Source of the DNA: JAAYCB01 sp012744395
GTDB taxonomy: Bacteria; Planctomycetota; Planctomycetia; Pirellulales; Thermoguttaceae
NCBI GenBank assembly: GCA_028703175.1
Contig: JAQVNJ010000082.1
Location: 1 to 27,744, forward strand
Reading direction: 5' to 3'
Length of the DNA stretch: 27,744 nucleotides
Shown: positions 1 through 7,316 of the stretch, in pieces
Layout of the letters: each line of letters opens with the position of its first letter
Position numbering within the stretch: position 1 is the stretch's first letter
The notes under the pieces: generated by a model
Told to the model about the DNA's origin: nothing
Database searches by the model: none
What the model saw: the letters and a program-made list of their open reading frames with translations, nothing else
Program-made: the position numbers and the translations under genes

Positions 1-391
1 GGCAGCCCGGAACGTACAGGTCGACGGGAATGAAGCGGTCGACCCCCTGGACAACGCTGTAGGTGTCGAACACCCCGCCGCTGGAAGAACAGGCACCCAT
101 CGAAATGCACCACTTCGGCTCGTGCATCTGCTGCCAGATCCGCTGGAGCACCGGCAGCATCTTCATCACCACCCGGCCCGCCACGATCAACAGGTCGCAC
201 TGCCTGGGGCTGAAGCGGAAGACTTCGGCCCCGAATCGGGCAAGATCGTGGCGGCTGGCGCCGGTTCCCATCAACTCGATCCCACAGCAGGCCGTCGCGA
301 ACGGCATCGGCCACAGGCTGTTCTTCCGGCACCAGCTCACCAGTTCGTCCAGCTTGGCGATCACGACATTGTCGGGCAACGCTAACGCCAT
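1..391 (-). CDS. nuoB: NADH-quinone oxidoreductase subunit B, 3'-truncated by contig edge
   Basis: This is the peripheral-arm subunit of complex I that carries the N2 [4Fe-4S] cluster, the last electron carrier before quinone. Reading from ATG at 391 gives 130 codons open to the contig edge. The N2 cysteine pattern is visible: the adjacent pair C35-C36 in TACCGIEL, C101 in MGACSSSGG and C130 in YVPGC, which is the last codon in the window. The whole conserved core is therefore present and only the C-terminal tail is missing. The start overlaps the end of nuoA by 10 bases, which suggests translational coupling, and nuoC or nuoCD would be expected beyond the edge. The identification is firm because both the cysteine pattern and the neighbour agree. 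Confidence 0.95.
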   Translation of the reverse strand, partial: MALALPDNVVIAKLDELVSWCRKNSLWPMPFATACCGIELMGTGASRHDLARFGAEVFRFSPRQCDLLIVAGRVVMKMLPVLQRIWQQMHEPKWCISMGACSSSGGVFDTYSVVQGVDRFIPVDLYVPGC

Positions 392-780
392 CGGAAGACC
401 CCCTTGCGCCAGTCGTAGACGAATCCGAGCACCAACAGCACAAGGAAGACCATGCCGCCCGCGAAAACCAGCGGCGGCCGCCCCGCGGCAGCCGCACCAC
501 TCGGCAGCTCGGGCTGCGCGCCGCCCGCAAACACCACGGCCCAAGGATAGAGAAACAACAGTTCAACGTCGAAGATCAGAAACGCGATGGCCACGAGGGA
601 AAACCGGACGTCGAACCGCCGGCGCGTGGGATGGATCGGGTCCATCCCGCTCTCATACGGCATCCGCTTGACATCGGTGACCCGCCGCGGACCGCAGAAC
701 TGGCCAAGCAGCAGCAGCGCGACGGCCAAACCCACCAGGCTGGCAAAGAACAAGACCAGTGGGAAGACAACGCCATGCAT
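382..780 (-). CDS. nuoA: NADH-quinone oxidoreductase subunit A
   Basis: NuoA is a small membrane subunit of complex I. It has three hydrophobic segments: residues about 4-26, a second containing VAIAFLIFDVELLFLYPW, and a C-terminal MVFLVLLVLGFVYDW. The family loop YESGMDP lies between the first and second, and the Phe-Asp-Val-Glu signature in the second helix is diagnostic. The ATG at 780 gives 132 residues with the first helix close to the N-terminus. A TTG at 825 would add 15 residues (DFEPYRLYFEK...), and an in-frame TGA two codons before that TTG rules out a longer form. Neither start has a strong ribosome site. The gene overlaps nuoB by 10 bases and has a good promoter about 200 bases upstream. 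Confidence 0.93.
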   Translation of the reverse strand: MHGVVFPLVLFFASLVGLAVALLLLGQFCGPRRVTDVKRMPYESGMDPIHPTRRRFDVRFSLVAIAFLIFDVELLFLYPWAVVFAGGAQPELPSGAAAAGRPPLVFAGGMVFLVLLVLGFVYDWRKGVFRWR

Positions 781-987
781 GCCCGGGGCTTTCTCAAAAT
801 AAAGACGGTACGGTTCGAAATCCAAGGTTCATGTCCCAGCGCCCAGCCGCACCCACTCGTGGCGATCGGGAGATCGAGCCTTGCGAGTTGCCGGAGGCAC
901 GGGCTGCCTGAAAAGCCCCGTCTCCAAAACGACGCAGAGCAACACCCGAGCGGCAACTCCGGCGGCCGCGCCAACAGGATTGCTGGC

Positions 988-1016
988 ATTCTAGGAAGCG
1001 GTTTTTCTCCGGTCAA
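988..1016 (-). promoter_or_regulatory. Predicted sigma70-type promoter for nuoAB
   Basis: On the minus strand TTGACC (1016-1011) is followed by a 17-base spacer and TAGAAT (993-988), each one base from consensus. Transcription would start near 981, leaving a leader of about 150-200 bases before nuoA. No other minus-strand gene lies between it and nuoA. Confidence 0.55.
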
Positions 1017-1125
1017 CCCAGACCGGATCGCCCGGCACCGGCAAGACCCGCCAATCGCCCAGGGACCAGCGGGCAACGCGAGGGCCCGCCGTTTCCGCGG
1101 CAATCGTCTCAAAAATCCACAGCGC

Positions 1126-1169
1126 AAAAAAATCGCCCTTCGCAGGCGGGGCAGGGACCTGCGAAGGGC
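1126..1169 (-). terminator. Strong intrinsic terminator, minus strand
   Basis: A perfect 12-bp inverted repeat (GCCCTTCGCAGG at 1135-1146, complement at 1158-1169) encloses an 11-base loop. Seven A residues at 1126-1132 become a U-tract on the minus-strand transcript. It lies 518 bases beyond the nearest upstream minus-strand gene, so the transcript it ends is not obvious. Confidence 0.7.
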
Positions 1170-1475
1170 CATGTGGCAAGACCGAAATCCTACCATGATG
1201 GATTATCGGCACACCGCAGCCTTTCCTCAACCCCACTTTCGGGGCAAACAAAACGAGCGTCTTCCCCGTTTGGCATTTGCCTACAAGGAAGAACCGCGCG
1301 GGTCGCGGCGTCACGGAGTCGGCCAGGCAGGCCCTGATCGACACCGAATGGCCCCCGATCGTTCCGTTGAAGACGGCCGCCACAAATTCCCTACCACGTG
1401 GCTAGGCAAAAGAAACAATTGTGGCCGGATGATCACAAGCCAACCGCAGCGCGCCGGCCGGCAGCGCGGAGGTCA

Positions 1476-1528
1476 AGAAAAGAGACGCCCCGAACGCCCC
1501 GGCCCCCCCGGACCCGGTTCGTTCGGGG
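1476..1528 (-). terminator. Possible terminator after the Tyr-rich gene
   Basis: CCCCGAACG (1488-1496) pairs with CGTTCGGGG (1520-1528) around a GC-rich 23-base loop. On the minus strand the stem is followed by the T-rich CGTCTCTTTTCTT. The loop is long and the T-tract is interrupted, so this is weaker than the one at 1126. Confidence 0.35.
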
Positions 1529-1686
1529 CAATTATTTCCGATCCGAGTGAGGGGATCCAATTCTCGATCGCTCGGGCAAGCGGCGGCCTTCCGTTCGAGC
1601 CGTGCCGCCCCTTGTATGAAAGGCTCGATTCTCCCCGGGTGGGCCACTCGGCTTGAAAACCCAGCCGGGCGACGTTCCTGGCCGGT

Positions 1687-2013
1687 TCAGAAGATGTCGA
1701 GAACGAAATGGTGGCCGGAATGGTAGCGGCGCGCTTGCGGGTAGTAGTTATGCCAGCGGAGGTTGTATACCGGGATTCGCATCTCGGGCGGATAGCGGTA
1801 ATAGAGGTCTTCGGAACTGCGGTAGTAGTCCGTGCTCCAGAAGTTCTGCGGGTAGTAGACGTAGGGATAGTGATAGAAACGATTCCAATCCTGGGTGCTG
1901 TAGGTGCGCCCCCACTGCCGTCCGTAGGCCTGCTGCGCCTGGGCATCCGAGGCGCCCATCAACAGCCAGGCCGTCGCAACGCACACGCAGACGAATACGA
2001 TTCGGCGAATCAT
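1687..2013 (-). CDS. Small secreted Tyr-rich protein, planctomycete type
   Basis: Unknown function. From ATG at 2013 the product has 108 residues. It has a clear signal peptide (MIRRIVFVCVC followed by a hydrophobic stretch ending near ASDAQAQQ), then a mature region extremely rich in Tyr, Trp, Arg, Asn and His (for example FYHYPYVYYPQNFW and RWHNYYPQARRYHSGHH). GGAGGGG seven bases upstream of this ATG favours it over the upstream in-frame start at 2064, which would bury the signal peptide. I recall similar short proteins in Pirellulales genomes but cannot name a family. The composition suggests an exported structural or wall-associated protein, which is inference. It stands alone with no clear operon partner. 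Confidence 0.72.
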   Translation of the reverse strand: MIRRIVFVCVCVATAWLLMGASDAQAQQAYGRQWGRTYSTQDWNRFYHYPYVYYPQNFWSTDYYRSSEDLYYRYPPEMRIPVYNLRWHNYYPQARRYHSGHHFVLDIF

Positions 2014-2362
2014 CGGTTTTCCCCTCCACGCGAAGGTGCGGTTTCTCTTCTTCCAGGTCTTCAATAATCCGGGCGACCAATCCGCGGGATGCCGTTGCGC
2101 CCGGCCGAAGGCGAGCCATCTTGCGATCAGGACCGCTTGCCGTGGCCTTCCGAGTCGGCGCGTCTCATCGAGGCATCCCCACGGCCGAGCAGCCTAAAGA
2201 AACCATCGGCAACGCTCGTAATCCGTATTGAGGGAATATCCGACATACTCCGCACATTCCACACAACCGGCGCCGGCAAACTCCGCCCAGTCGGGCCAAC
2301 TTCCGCCAGCGGCGCCAGGGCGACGCGGCAGCCGAGAGAGTCGCGGCCGACGACAAGGCGTC
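2014..2362. other. Intergenic region, nothing recognised
   Basis: This 349-base stretch lies between ruvX and the Tyr-rich gene. A GTG overlapping the ruvX stop opens a 79-codon frame, but it has no motif and no ribosome site beyond the overlap, so it is not called. No clear promoter or intrinsic terminator was found. The ribosome site of the next gene lies at its low-coordinate end. Confidence 0.4.
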
Positions 2363-2824
2363 TCACGGCGAGTCGTCCAGGGAGCCGGGCGGGCCGCCGC
2401 CGGCCGATTCGAGGTACGCGGAGAGCATGATCTGGGCCGCGAGCATGTCGAGTCGCTTCTTTCTTCGCTTCTTCGTCATTTGCGCGTCGAGCAGCGTCTG
2501 CTCCGCTTCGTGGCTGGTGAACCGTTCATCGTAGAATTCGACCGGGACGCCCGTGGCCTCGGCGAGCCAGCGGCCGAATTGGCGGGCCTCGGTGGATTTT
2601 CTGCTCTCCCTGCCGTCGAGATGGACGGGCAGACCGACAACGAACAGGGCGATCTGCTCCTCTTCCACGAGCCGCCGGAACCGCCGCCGGTCCTGCGCCT
2701 GGTCCCGCCGCGTGTAGTTCTCATAGGGGCTGGCGATCCGCCGCTGCGGATCGCTCACGGCGACGCCGATGCGGACCGTTCCATAATCGATGCCGGCAAC
2801 GCGTCCCTGAGGCCTCTCGCTCAT
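2363..2824 (-). CDS. ruvX: YqgF/RuvX family putative Holliday junction resolvase / pre-16S rRNA nuclease
   Basis: The 153-residue product fits the usual YqgF length of about 140-155. The RNase H-like fold signatures are present: GIDYGTVRIGVAVSD near residues 11-25 (first catalytic Asp), the strand ALFVVGLPVHLDG, VEFYDERFTSHEAE, and a C-terminal helix with RLDMLAAQIMLSAYL holding the last acidic residue. The family matures the 16S rRNA 5' end in E. coli and is also annotated as a putative resolvase. Its ATG overlaps the stop of the upstream hydrolase as ATGA, so the two are co-transcribed and probably translationally coupled. The C-terminal tail (GGGPPGSLDDSP) is low complexity and not part of the fold. 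Confidence 0.92.
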   Translation of the reverse strand: MSERPQGRVAGIDYGTVRIGVAVSDPQRRIASPYENYTRRDQAQDRRRFRRLVEEEQIALFVVGLPVHLDGRESRKSTEARQFGRWLAEATGVPVEFYDERFTSHEAEQTLLDAQMTKKRRKKRLDMLAAQIMLSAYLESAGGGPPGSLDDSP

Positions 2825-3924
2825 CGGGTCTGCGCCCCCGGCCTTCCGGCAACCGGCGGCGGGCTCTGCGAGCCATCCCCGGCGGGCGGTCGCCGGTTGG
2901 CGATCTCGGCAGGCGGATGCTCAAGCACCGGCTGCCGTTGGTCTTCCGCGACAAAAAAACCGTTGGCAAGAAAGCTGAGCGTGTACTTGAAGGTCCGCGA
3001 GTCGTTGGCGATCAGTTCGTGGATCATCGGCACGAGAACGAAATCGCTGGCCCCCTTCAGGCGGGTCGTGTTCACGGCGATCCGCCCATCGTCATCGCCC
3101 GGCAAAAACGGGCTGAAACCACCGCCGCCGCCGCGCCCGCCGGCAATGATTCCGAACGGGCAAGGGGGCGTGGCCAGGTCGCTCTCAAGCCAGGTCCATT
3201 CGGTGCCCAGTTGCCGGCCGGGCTTGCCCAGCACCGTCTTGAATACGGAATTATCCGACAACCGCGTTGCCGCCAACGAACCGTGATTCGGCGGCGCGAT
3301 CATCACCACGCGGCGCCAACGGGGATCGGGCCGGCCCCATTGCCGCTGGATGTCGGCCATGTAGTGCCGGATCACGATGTTGCCCATGCTGTGGCCGACG
3401 AAATCCAATTCCTCGACCTCCGGCAGGCCGTCGATCACCCGGGCCAGCGACCGGGCGTGGTCGGCCATCGAACCGCGCGTGCTCGGGTATTCCACATTGA
3501 CGATCGTGTAGCCGCCCTGGTCCTGAAGGTAATCGGCCAGGCGGCGCATCGTCCACCGCGACGCCCCCAAGCCGTGAAGAATCACAACGGCCCTGCCGCG
3601 GATCGGCTCGATCTGCTGGCTCCGCTGGATCTGCCCAAGTCTCTTCAGGCATTTTTCGAACGATCCGGTGGCATGGCAGAACTCCTTCGGCCCGAGCAGC
3701 CGGCAGTCGCCTCCGTGCCCCGCCCGCTCTTGGATTCGCCACTCGTGAAGCACATGCACATCGGCCCAGAGCTGGCTTCCTCCCCAGGTCGGCAGGGGAA
3801 TCCTGCCTGGAAACCCCTCGCCAGATCCCGCCGACTCGCGCGCCCCAGCCAGATCCTGGGCGCACGCAAGGGGGGCGAGGATTGCCGCCAGAATCAGTGG
3901 AATGACCGTCCTTGTGCCAGCCAT
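2821..3924 (-). CDS. Secreted alpha/beta hydrolase, lipase/esterase-like
   Basis: The 367-residue product starts at ATG 3924, which has GGAGG five bases upstream and begins a signal peptide (MAGTRTVIPLILAAILAPLACAQ). The in-frame start at 3999 would put 25 charged residues ahead of it and is less likely. The fold signs are an oxyanion-hole stretch VVILHGLGASRW, a nucleophile elbow GHSMG with Ser179, and a late MIHELI that may carry the catalytic His. It resembles PGAP1- or lipase-like hydrolases acting on membrane or extracellular esters, but the substrate cannot be read. It overlaps ruvX by ATGA. A run of Gly (RGGGGGFSPF) and a Pro-rich C-terminal tail are unusual for the fold and probably flexible. 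Confidence 0.85.
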   Translation of the reverse strand: MAGTRTVIPLILAAILAPLACAQDLAGARESAGSGEGFPGRIPLPTWGGSQLWADVHVLHEWRIQERAGHGGDCRLLGPKEFCHATGSFEKCLKRLGQIQRSQQIEPIRGRAVVILHGLGASRWTMRRLADYLQDQGGYTIVNVEYPSTRGSMADHARSLARVIDGLPEVEELDFVGHSMGNIVIRHYMADIQRQWGRPDPRWRRVVMIAPPNHGSLAATRLSDNSVFKTVLGKPGRQLGTEWTWLESDLATPPCPFGIIAGGRGGGGGFSPFLPGDDDGRIAVNTTRLKGASDFVLVPMIHELIANDSRTFKYTLSFLANGFFVAEDQRQPVLEHPPAEIANRRPPAGDGSQSPPPVAGRPGAQTR

Positions 3925-4098
3925 GGCAACCTCCAGCGCCGCAAGATGGGGAACACCTCCGCCGAGAGCGGCCTGGGAGAACTTCCCGGCAAGCCGCACC
4001 GGCGGCAGCGGACCACTCTACCGCCGATACGGTCGGCCTCCCCACATGGTCAACACACTGATCATATCTTGGCGCCGCGGGTTGCCAAGATCAATTCG

Positions 4099-4151
4099 CG
4101 TGCCCGCCGCGTGCCCGCCGCGTGCCCGCCGCGTGCCCGCCGCGGCACGCG
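4099..4151. repeat. Four tandem 11-bp units ending in a hairpin
   Basis: The unit CGTGCCCGCCG occurs four times without change at 4099-4142. The last copy runs into an inverted repeat, CGCGTGCC (4130-4137) with GGCACGCG (4144-4151) around a six-base loop. It lies between the stop of the basic protein gene and the start of the hydrolase gene. There is no T-tract on either strand, so an intrinsic terminator is not supported. Slippage-type expansion is the simplest reading. Confidence 0.75.
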
Positions 4152-4200
4152 CGGCGCGGGCCGCCGGCGTTCGGCGTCCGCCCGCCGAGCCGACGCGGCC

Positions 4201-4722
4201 TTACGCAAGGCTGGGGATATCGGCAGAATTGGGCTGCTGGGACTGTTCGACGAGGGCCAGGCCGATCTCCTCGGCCGGCCGAACACCCGCCTTGGCGTAG
4301 CCGAGATCGCGGATCACCTCGAGAATCTCGCTACAGGTCGGAAACATCCGTCCGCTGTTCCGCTTGTACTCGTCGAGCGCGTTCATGAACTCGACCTCTT
4401 CTTCGGAATAGTCGCGTTCACACGTCGTCGGGTCGATCTGGCGACGCCGGTTGACCTTTGCGCGACGCTGAAGCTTCCGGCGCTCCACCGCCACCGGTTC
4501 CGAGCTTGCGCGCCGTTCGCCGGACACGCGCCGATCAGCCCTCCGCCGGTCGACGAGCACCTCTTGCTCACCAGAGCCTTGCTCAGACTTCTGCTCACAG
4601 CCGGTGTTTCGGGCACGCTTGCCGGGCGCGGCGACTTCTTTGGTCAGCAACACCTCTCGCGTGACAGTTGACTCGTGCTTCGCGGACTTCGCAGTAGTGC
4701 TCTCTTTTCTGGACTTCGCCAC
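4201..4722 (-). CDS. Conserved planctomycete-type basic protein, function unknown
   Basis: Unknown function. The 173-residue product starts at GTG 4722, supported by AGAGAGGA just upstream. Residues 1-100 are strongly basic and low complexity, with Arg clusters such as VDRRRADRR and VNRRR. Residues about 100-150 form a compact acidic helical module containing ERDYSEEEVEFMNALDEYK followed by SGRMFPTCSEILEV. I recall this C-terminal module from other planctomycete genomes, which makes the gene real despite the biased N-terminus. The layout of a basic tail and a small folded module would suit a nucleic-acid-associated protein, but this is inference only. A possible promoter lies at 4903-4931. 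Confidence 0.75.
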   Translation of the reverse strand: MAKSRKESTTAKSAKHESTVTREVLLTKEVAAPGKRARNTGCEQKSEQGSGEQEVLVDRRRADRRVSGERRASSEPVAVERRKLQRRAKVNRRRQIDPTTCERDYSEEEVEFMNALDEYKRNSGRMFPTCSEILEVIRDLGYAKAGVRPAEEIGLALVEQSQQPNSADIPSLA

Positions 4723-4902
4723 GGGGTCCTCTCTTCTGGCTCGGTTGCGCGAGCAGGTCCGGGGCGGAGCACTCCGTCGCTGGGTCGGCGCCTGGACCGG
4801 TTCGTGCGGCTTTCTCGATTCTCTTCCCCCTGCGCTGCTTTCCCGGCGCAGGTTTGACGTGTACGGAAAGAGAGATCGGCCCGGCAGTGTCAGAAAATCG
4901 AC

Positions 4903-4931
4903 CGATTAGAGAAAATGGATAACTGTGGCAA
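4903..4931 (-). promoter_or_regulatory. Possible promoter for the gene at 4201-4722
   Basis: On the minus strand TTGCCA (4931-4926), a 17-base spacer and TAATCG (4908-4903) form a weak sigma70-like pair in an A/T-rich pocket. The leader to the GTG start would be about 175 bases. The -10 box is poor. Confidence 0.28.
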
Positions 4932-4993
4932 TTAGTCCGGGTCGTACGATTTGTCTTGTTTGGGGAAAGATGACGGTCTGGCGGGCACCGGAC

Positions 4994-5021
4994 AAAAAAA
5001 CACCACCTGACGGTGGTGTTT
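4994..5021 (-). terminator. Intrinsic terminator of the FHA gene group
   Basis: AACACCACC (4999-5007) pairs perfectly with GGTGGTGTT (5012-5020) around a four-base loop. Seven A residues at 4994-5000 give a U-tract on the minus-strand transcript. It sits 80 bases beyond the stop of the FHA gene at 5102, in the right orientation. Confidence 0.85.
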
Positions 5022-5101
5022 GGGGCAATCGCACAATCGACTCAGCGCGCACGGTAGCGGAGATCGGGCCGGGCACACCCCCTGTCAGGGGTAAATCCTG
5101 C

Positions 5102-5824
5102 TCAACGGCGTCCGCTGAAGAACTTTTTGAGCATCTCAGCCGCTGCATCCTGGGTGGTCTGCTTGACCCCCATGGCCTGGCGCGCTTTGGAGACTCCGAC
5201 CAGCCCTTCGCGCCGACGCCGTTCTTTTTCGGCTTCGGACACGTCGCTGTCGTCGCTTTTGGCCTCTCGAGTGTCGGATTCCGCGGACTGTTTTGCCGAT
5301 TCGTCGGGCAACTCCTGCTCGGCGATGGTCGACCGGTCAATCGTCTGCGTGTCGGTCTTGGCCGAGGCATCCCCATCGCCGAACCACTGGCTGATGTCCA
5401 GATCGTCCTCAATCTTGACGGTCTTCTTCTCGTTCAGTTTGGTATCCTTGGCCGCCACGGCGGCCGCAGACTTCGCTGGCGCAGCCGGCTTGGCTTCGGG
5501 TTCCTCGGGCGGAGTCTGCACCGCCGGCACGCCGGATATCTGAACGTCGAAATCAAGCTGGCCAACCACCAGGCGATCTCCATTGTTCAGTTCCCGCTCC
5601 GGCATCACCTGCTCGCCGTTGACGAACGTCCCGTTCTTGCTGCCGAAATCGCGCACGGTTACCGTGCCCCCTTCGACAAGAATCACGCAGTGATGGCGGC
5701 TCACCAGGTCACTGCCGGGGCGAAGATGGCAATCCTCGGCCCGACCAATGAAAAACTTCGGGACCCTGATGGGGATTTCCCGACCCGAATGCCTGCCGTT
5801 GGTTACAACCAGTTTTACTTCCAT
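5102..5824 (-). CDS. FHA domain protein (paralogue 1)
   Basis: The 240-residue product has an N-terminal FHA domain, a phosphothreonine-binding module, at about residues 1-100. The key features are IGRAEDCHLRPGSD, the Ser-Arg-His stretch VSRHHC, and GSKNGTFVNG, which together form the phosphopeptide-binding loops. After it comes a low-complexity Ala/Pro/Glu linker, a short motif LDISQWFG, and an Asp/Ser/Glu-rich tail ending in a basic helix (AAEMLKKFFSGRR). ATG 5824 was chosen because the paralogue at 6431-6958 starts at exactly the equivalent residue, although no clear ribosome site is seen. It probably reads Ser/Thr kinase signals, a common theme in planctomycetes. The gene ends at a strong terminator. 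Confidence 0.88.
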   Translation of the reverse strand: MEVKLVVTNGRHSGREIPIRVPKFFIGRAEDCHLRPGSDLVSRHHCVILVEGGTVTVRDFGSKNGTFVNGEQVMPERELNNGDRLVVGQLDFDVQISGVPAVQTPPEEPEAKPAAPAKSAAAVAAKDTKLNEKKTVKIEDDLDISQWFGDGDASAKTDTQTIDRSTIAEQELPDESAKQSAESDTREAKSDDSDVSEAEKERRRREGLVGVSKARQAMGVKQTTQDAAAEMLKKFFSGRR

Positions 5825-5981
5825 CGCGGTGTGCCAGCCTTCCGAAATAGCCTGGTCGGAACCGCGCTCGGCAGCGACTCGCACAAGGGGAAACGCCACG
5901 ACGCGCAATCCTCGCCAGTTCCTGGTGAAAACGGAGATCGGATCCCGGCCAAGCGTGAGCCGAGCCAGGCCACCTCTCCAT

Positions 5982-6021
5982 TACCTCTCCTCCGAGTAAC
6001 CTACTTCTCCTCCGAGTAACC
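5982..6021. repeat. 20-bp tandem duplication at a stop codon
   Basis: Two adjacent 20-base units (5982-6001 and 6002-6021) differ at one position. The unit ends in CTCCTCCGAGTAACC. The copy at 6002-6021 encodes the last codons of the small protein, and its stop TAG lies at the junction (6003-6001). On the minus strand the extra copy supplies GGAGGAGAGG, a Shine-Dalgarno-like stretch between the two genes. Confidence 0.8.
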
Positions 6022-6270
6022 GATCGACTCGCGAACCTCGCTGCAAATCTCCCGCAATTCGCGCAGCGAAACGTCATCGAGACGCGTGCCTCGCTCGTCA
6101 AGCTTTTCGTTGATCTTGACGGCCGTCTCCTGCATGACCGCATGGGTCTCAGGACTACCCCCGACGAGGGTGTAGTTCTCGCCACGCGTCATCCGCACGT
6201 GTCCGTCGTCGTTGTCGAATCCCACGCCAAGCAGAGCCGCGGATCGTTTGGGCCGTCGAGATGCTCTCAC
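6001..6270 (-). CDS. Small conserved planctomycete-type protein between FHA genes
   Basis: Unknown function. The 89-residue product starts at GTG 6270, supported by AGAGGA seven bases upstream. A central stretch GVGFDNDDGHVRMTRGEN is followed by LVGGSPETHAVMQ and a charged helical C-terminus (INEKLDERGTRLDDVSLREL). I recall close relatives in planctomycete genomes, always small and unannotated. It lies between two FHA paralogues in the same orientation, so the three may be one transcript and one signalling unit. The repeated 20-bp unit at its stop codon is described separately. No catalytic motif, signal peptide or membrane segment is visible. Confidence 0.75.
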   Translation of the reverse strand: MRASRRPKRSAALLGVGFDNDDGHVRMTRGENYTLVGGSPETHAVMQETAVKINEKLDERGTRLDDVSLRELREICSEVRESIGYSEEK

Positions 6271-6430
6271 TACTGATTCCTCTGATCGTTTCCCAGCCGT
6301 CGGCCAACAACGAATCTCGTCCCTACCCGAACGCCCCCGAAAGAGTTAGGGGACGCCAGAACGAAACATTCGGCCCGCTCCGGCGGCCGGGGGGCACAGT
6401 CAGGTCCCGCCGCCGCAGTCGATCCCCAGT

Positions 6431-6958
6431 TCACTTCTTCGGCGATTGCGGGCCACGATCCCCATCTTTCGGTTTTTCAGAAGCATCGGGCGATGCGCCA
6501 GGCTCAAGCGTCGTCGCCCGGCGGAGCGGCAGCATTCCCAGGACCGTGCCACTAGAATCTTCCTTTCCCATCCAGTCACTCAGGTCCAGATTACCCACTC
6601 CGCCCATGCTGCCTGGTTCAGCAGGCTGATCCGACGATTGGGGCGCGCCGGTGGCTTCTTCTGCAACCGATATGTCGATGTCGAACTCGAGCTGCCCGAC
6701 CCGCAGCCGGTCTCCATGTTGCAGGACCTGCTCGCCCATGACCTGTCGACCATTGACAAACGTCCCGTTCTTGCTGCTCGAGTCGCGCACGATCACGAAT
6801 GCATCCTTGACGAGAATCGCGCAGTGATACCGACTGATGACGTCGCTCCGCGGCCGCAAGTGGCAATCGTCGGCGCGGCCGATCAAGAACTCCGCTCCTG
6901 CGATCGGAATCACATGTCCGATGTTTCGTCCGTTGGCCACGACCAGTCTGACGTCCAT
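6431..6958 (-). CDS. FHA domain protein (paralogue 2)
   Basis: The 175-residue product begins directly with an FHA domain (about residues 1-100). It has IGRADDCHLRPRSD, the phosphopeptide-contact stretch ISRYHC and SSKNGTFVNG. It matches the FHA protein at 5102-5824 over the whole domain and is probably a local duplicate. The linker is shorter, but both carry the same small motif after the domain (LDLSDWMG here, LDISQWFG there). A Pro/Asp/Lys-rich tail follows. There is no membrane segment, so the protein is probably cytoplasmic. A possible promoter with an overlapping palindrome lies about 150 bases upstream. Confidence 0.88.
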   Translation of the reverse strand: MDVRLVVANGRNIGHVIPIAGAEFLIGRADDCHLRPRSDVISRYHCAILVKDAFVIVRDSSSKNGTFVNGRQVMGEQVLQHGDRLRVGQLEFDIDISVAEEATGAPQSSDQPAEPGSMGGVGNLDLSDWMGKEDSSGTVLGMLPLRRATTLEPGASPDASEKPKDGDRGPQSPKK

Positions 6959-7316
6959 TGCTCCGCAACGTTCAAACAGAGAATCTTGACGGTAGGGATA
7001 TGGATAATTGCTTCGCTGCCCTCAAGTCTCCTCTGCCCCGCGGCTCGCATCGGCAGGCAAGACACCGCGAGCGAACGATCCGCTCAACACTGGAAGGCCA
7101 ATACCATTCTATGAGAATGGAGGCCTCGAACAACCGGGCAGTTCCGGGGAAGACTCGCGGCCCAAGTCATCCCCCCCTAAAAGCAGTACCATTCCGTTCG
7201 GAAACCTCCGGCGGAACGCTGCACGGCTGATCCGCACGGCATGACAGCCGCAAACTCCAGGTCACGCATCGTCCAACTGCTGTTGATCGTACCAGCCCGA
7301 CGGCTTCTCGTCAAAA
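6959..7316. other. Intergenic region upstream of FHA gene
   Basis: No gene is supported in these 358 bases between the ligase stop and the second FHA gene. The only structure seen is the candidate promoter with palindrome at 7104-7133. No intrinsic terminator was found behind the ligase gene. Confidence 0.4.
7104..7133 (-). promoter_or_regulatory. Possible promoter with overlapping palindrome, upstream of FHA gene
   Basis: On the minus strand TTGTTC (7133-7128), a 16-base spacer and TAGAAT (7111-7106) form a candidate promoter. The -10 lies inside a perfect 17-base inverted repeat, CCATTCT-ATG-AGAATGG (7104-7120), itself bracketed by GGCC on both sides. A palindrome over a -10 box would suit a repressor site, but no regulator is identified. 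Confidence 0.3.

Larger units (their letters stand above)
781..1686. other. Long intergenic region, no convincing gene
   Basis: About 0.9 kb separate nuoA from the Tyr-rich gene. The reading frames here lack family motifs, and the longest minus-strand frame (991-1383) runs straight through the strong terminator at 1126-1169. The region holds the nuo promoter, that terminator and a weaker hairpin at 1488-1528. A short untranslated RNA ending at 1126 is possible, but no known RNA family was recognised. Confidence 0.5.
4723..5101. other. Intergenic region with terminator and possible promoter
   Basis: No gene is seen in these 379 bases. They hold the terminator of the FHA gene (4994-5021), a possible promoter (4903-4931) and a short perfect palindrome CCCCTGTCAGGGG just downstream of the FHA stop. 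Frames reading through here lack motifs. Confidence 0.5.

Noticed and set aside
991..1383. 130-codon minus-strand frame upstream of nuoA
   Set aside because: It reads through a strong intrinsic terminator and ends inside the nuo promoter; no motif is seen.
2127..2366. 79-codon minus-strand frame overlapping the ruvX stop
   Set aside because: It has only the GTGA overlap in its favour, with no motif and no good ribosome site.
4130..4151. Intrinsic terminator at the 11-bp repeat
   Set aside because: The hairpin is stable but no T-tract follows on either strand.
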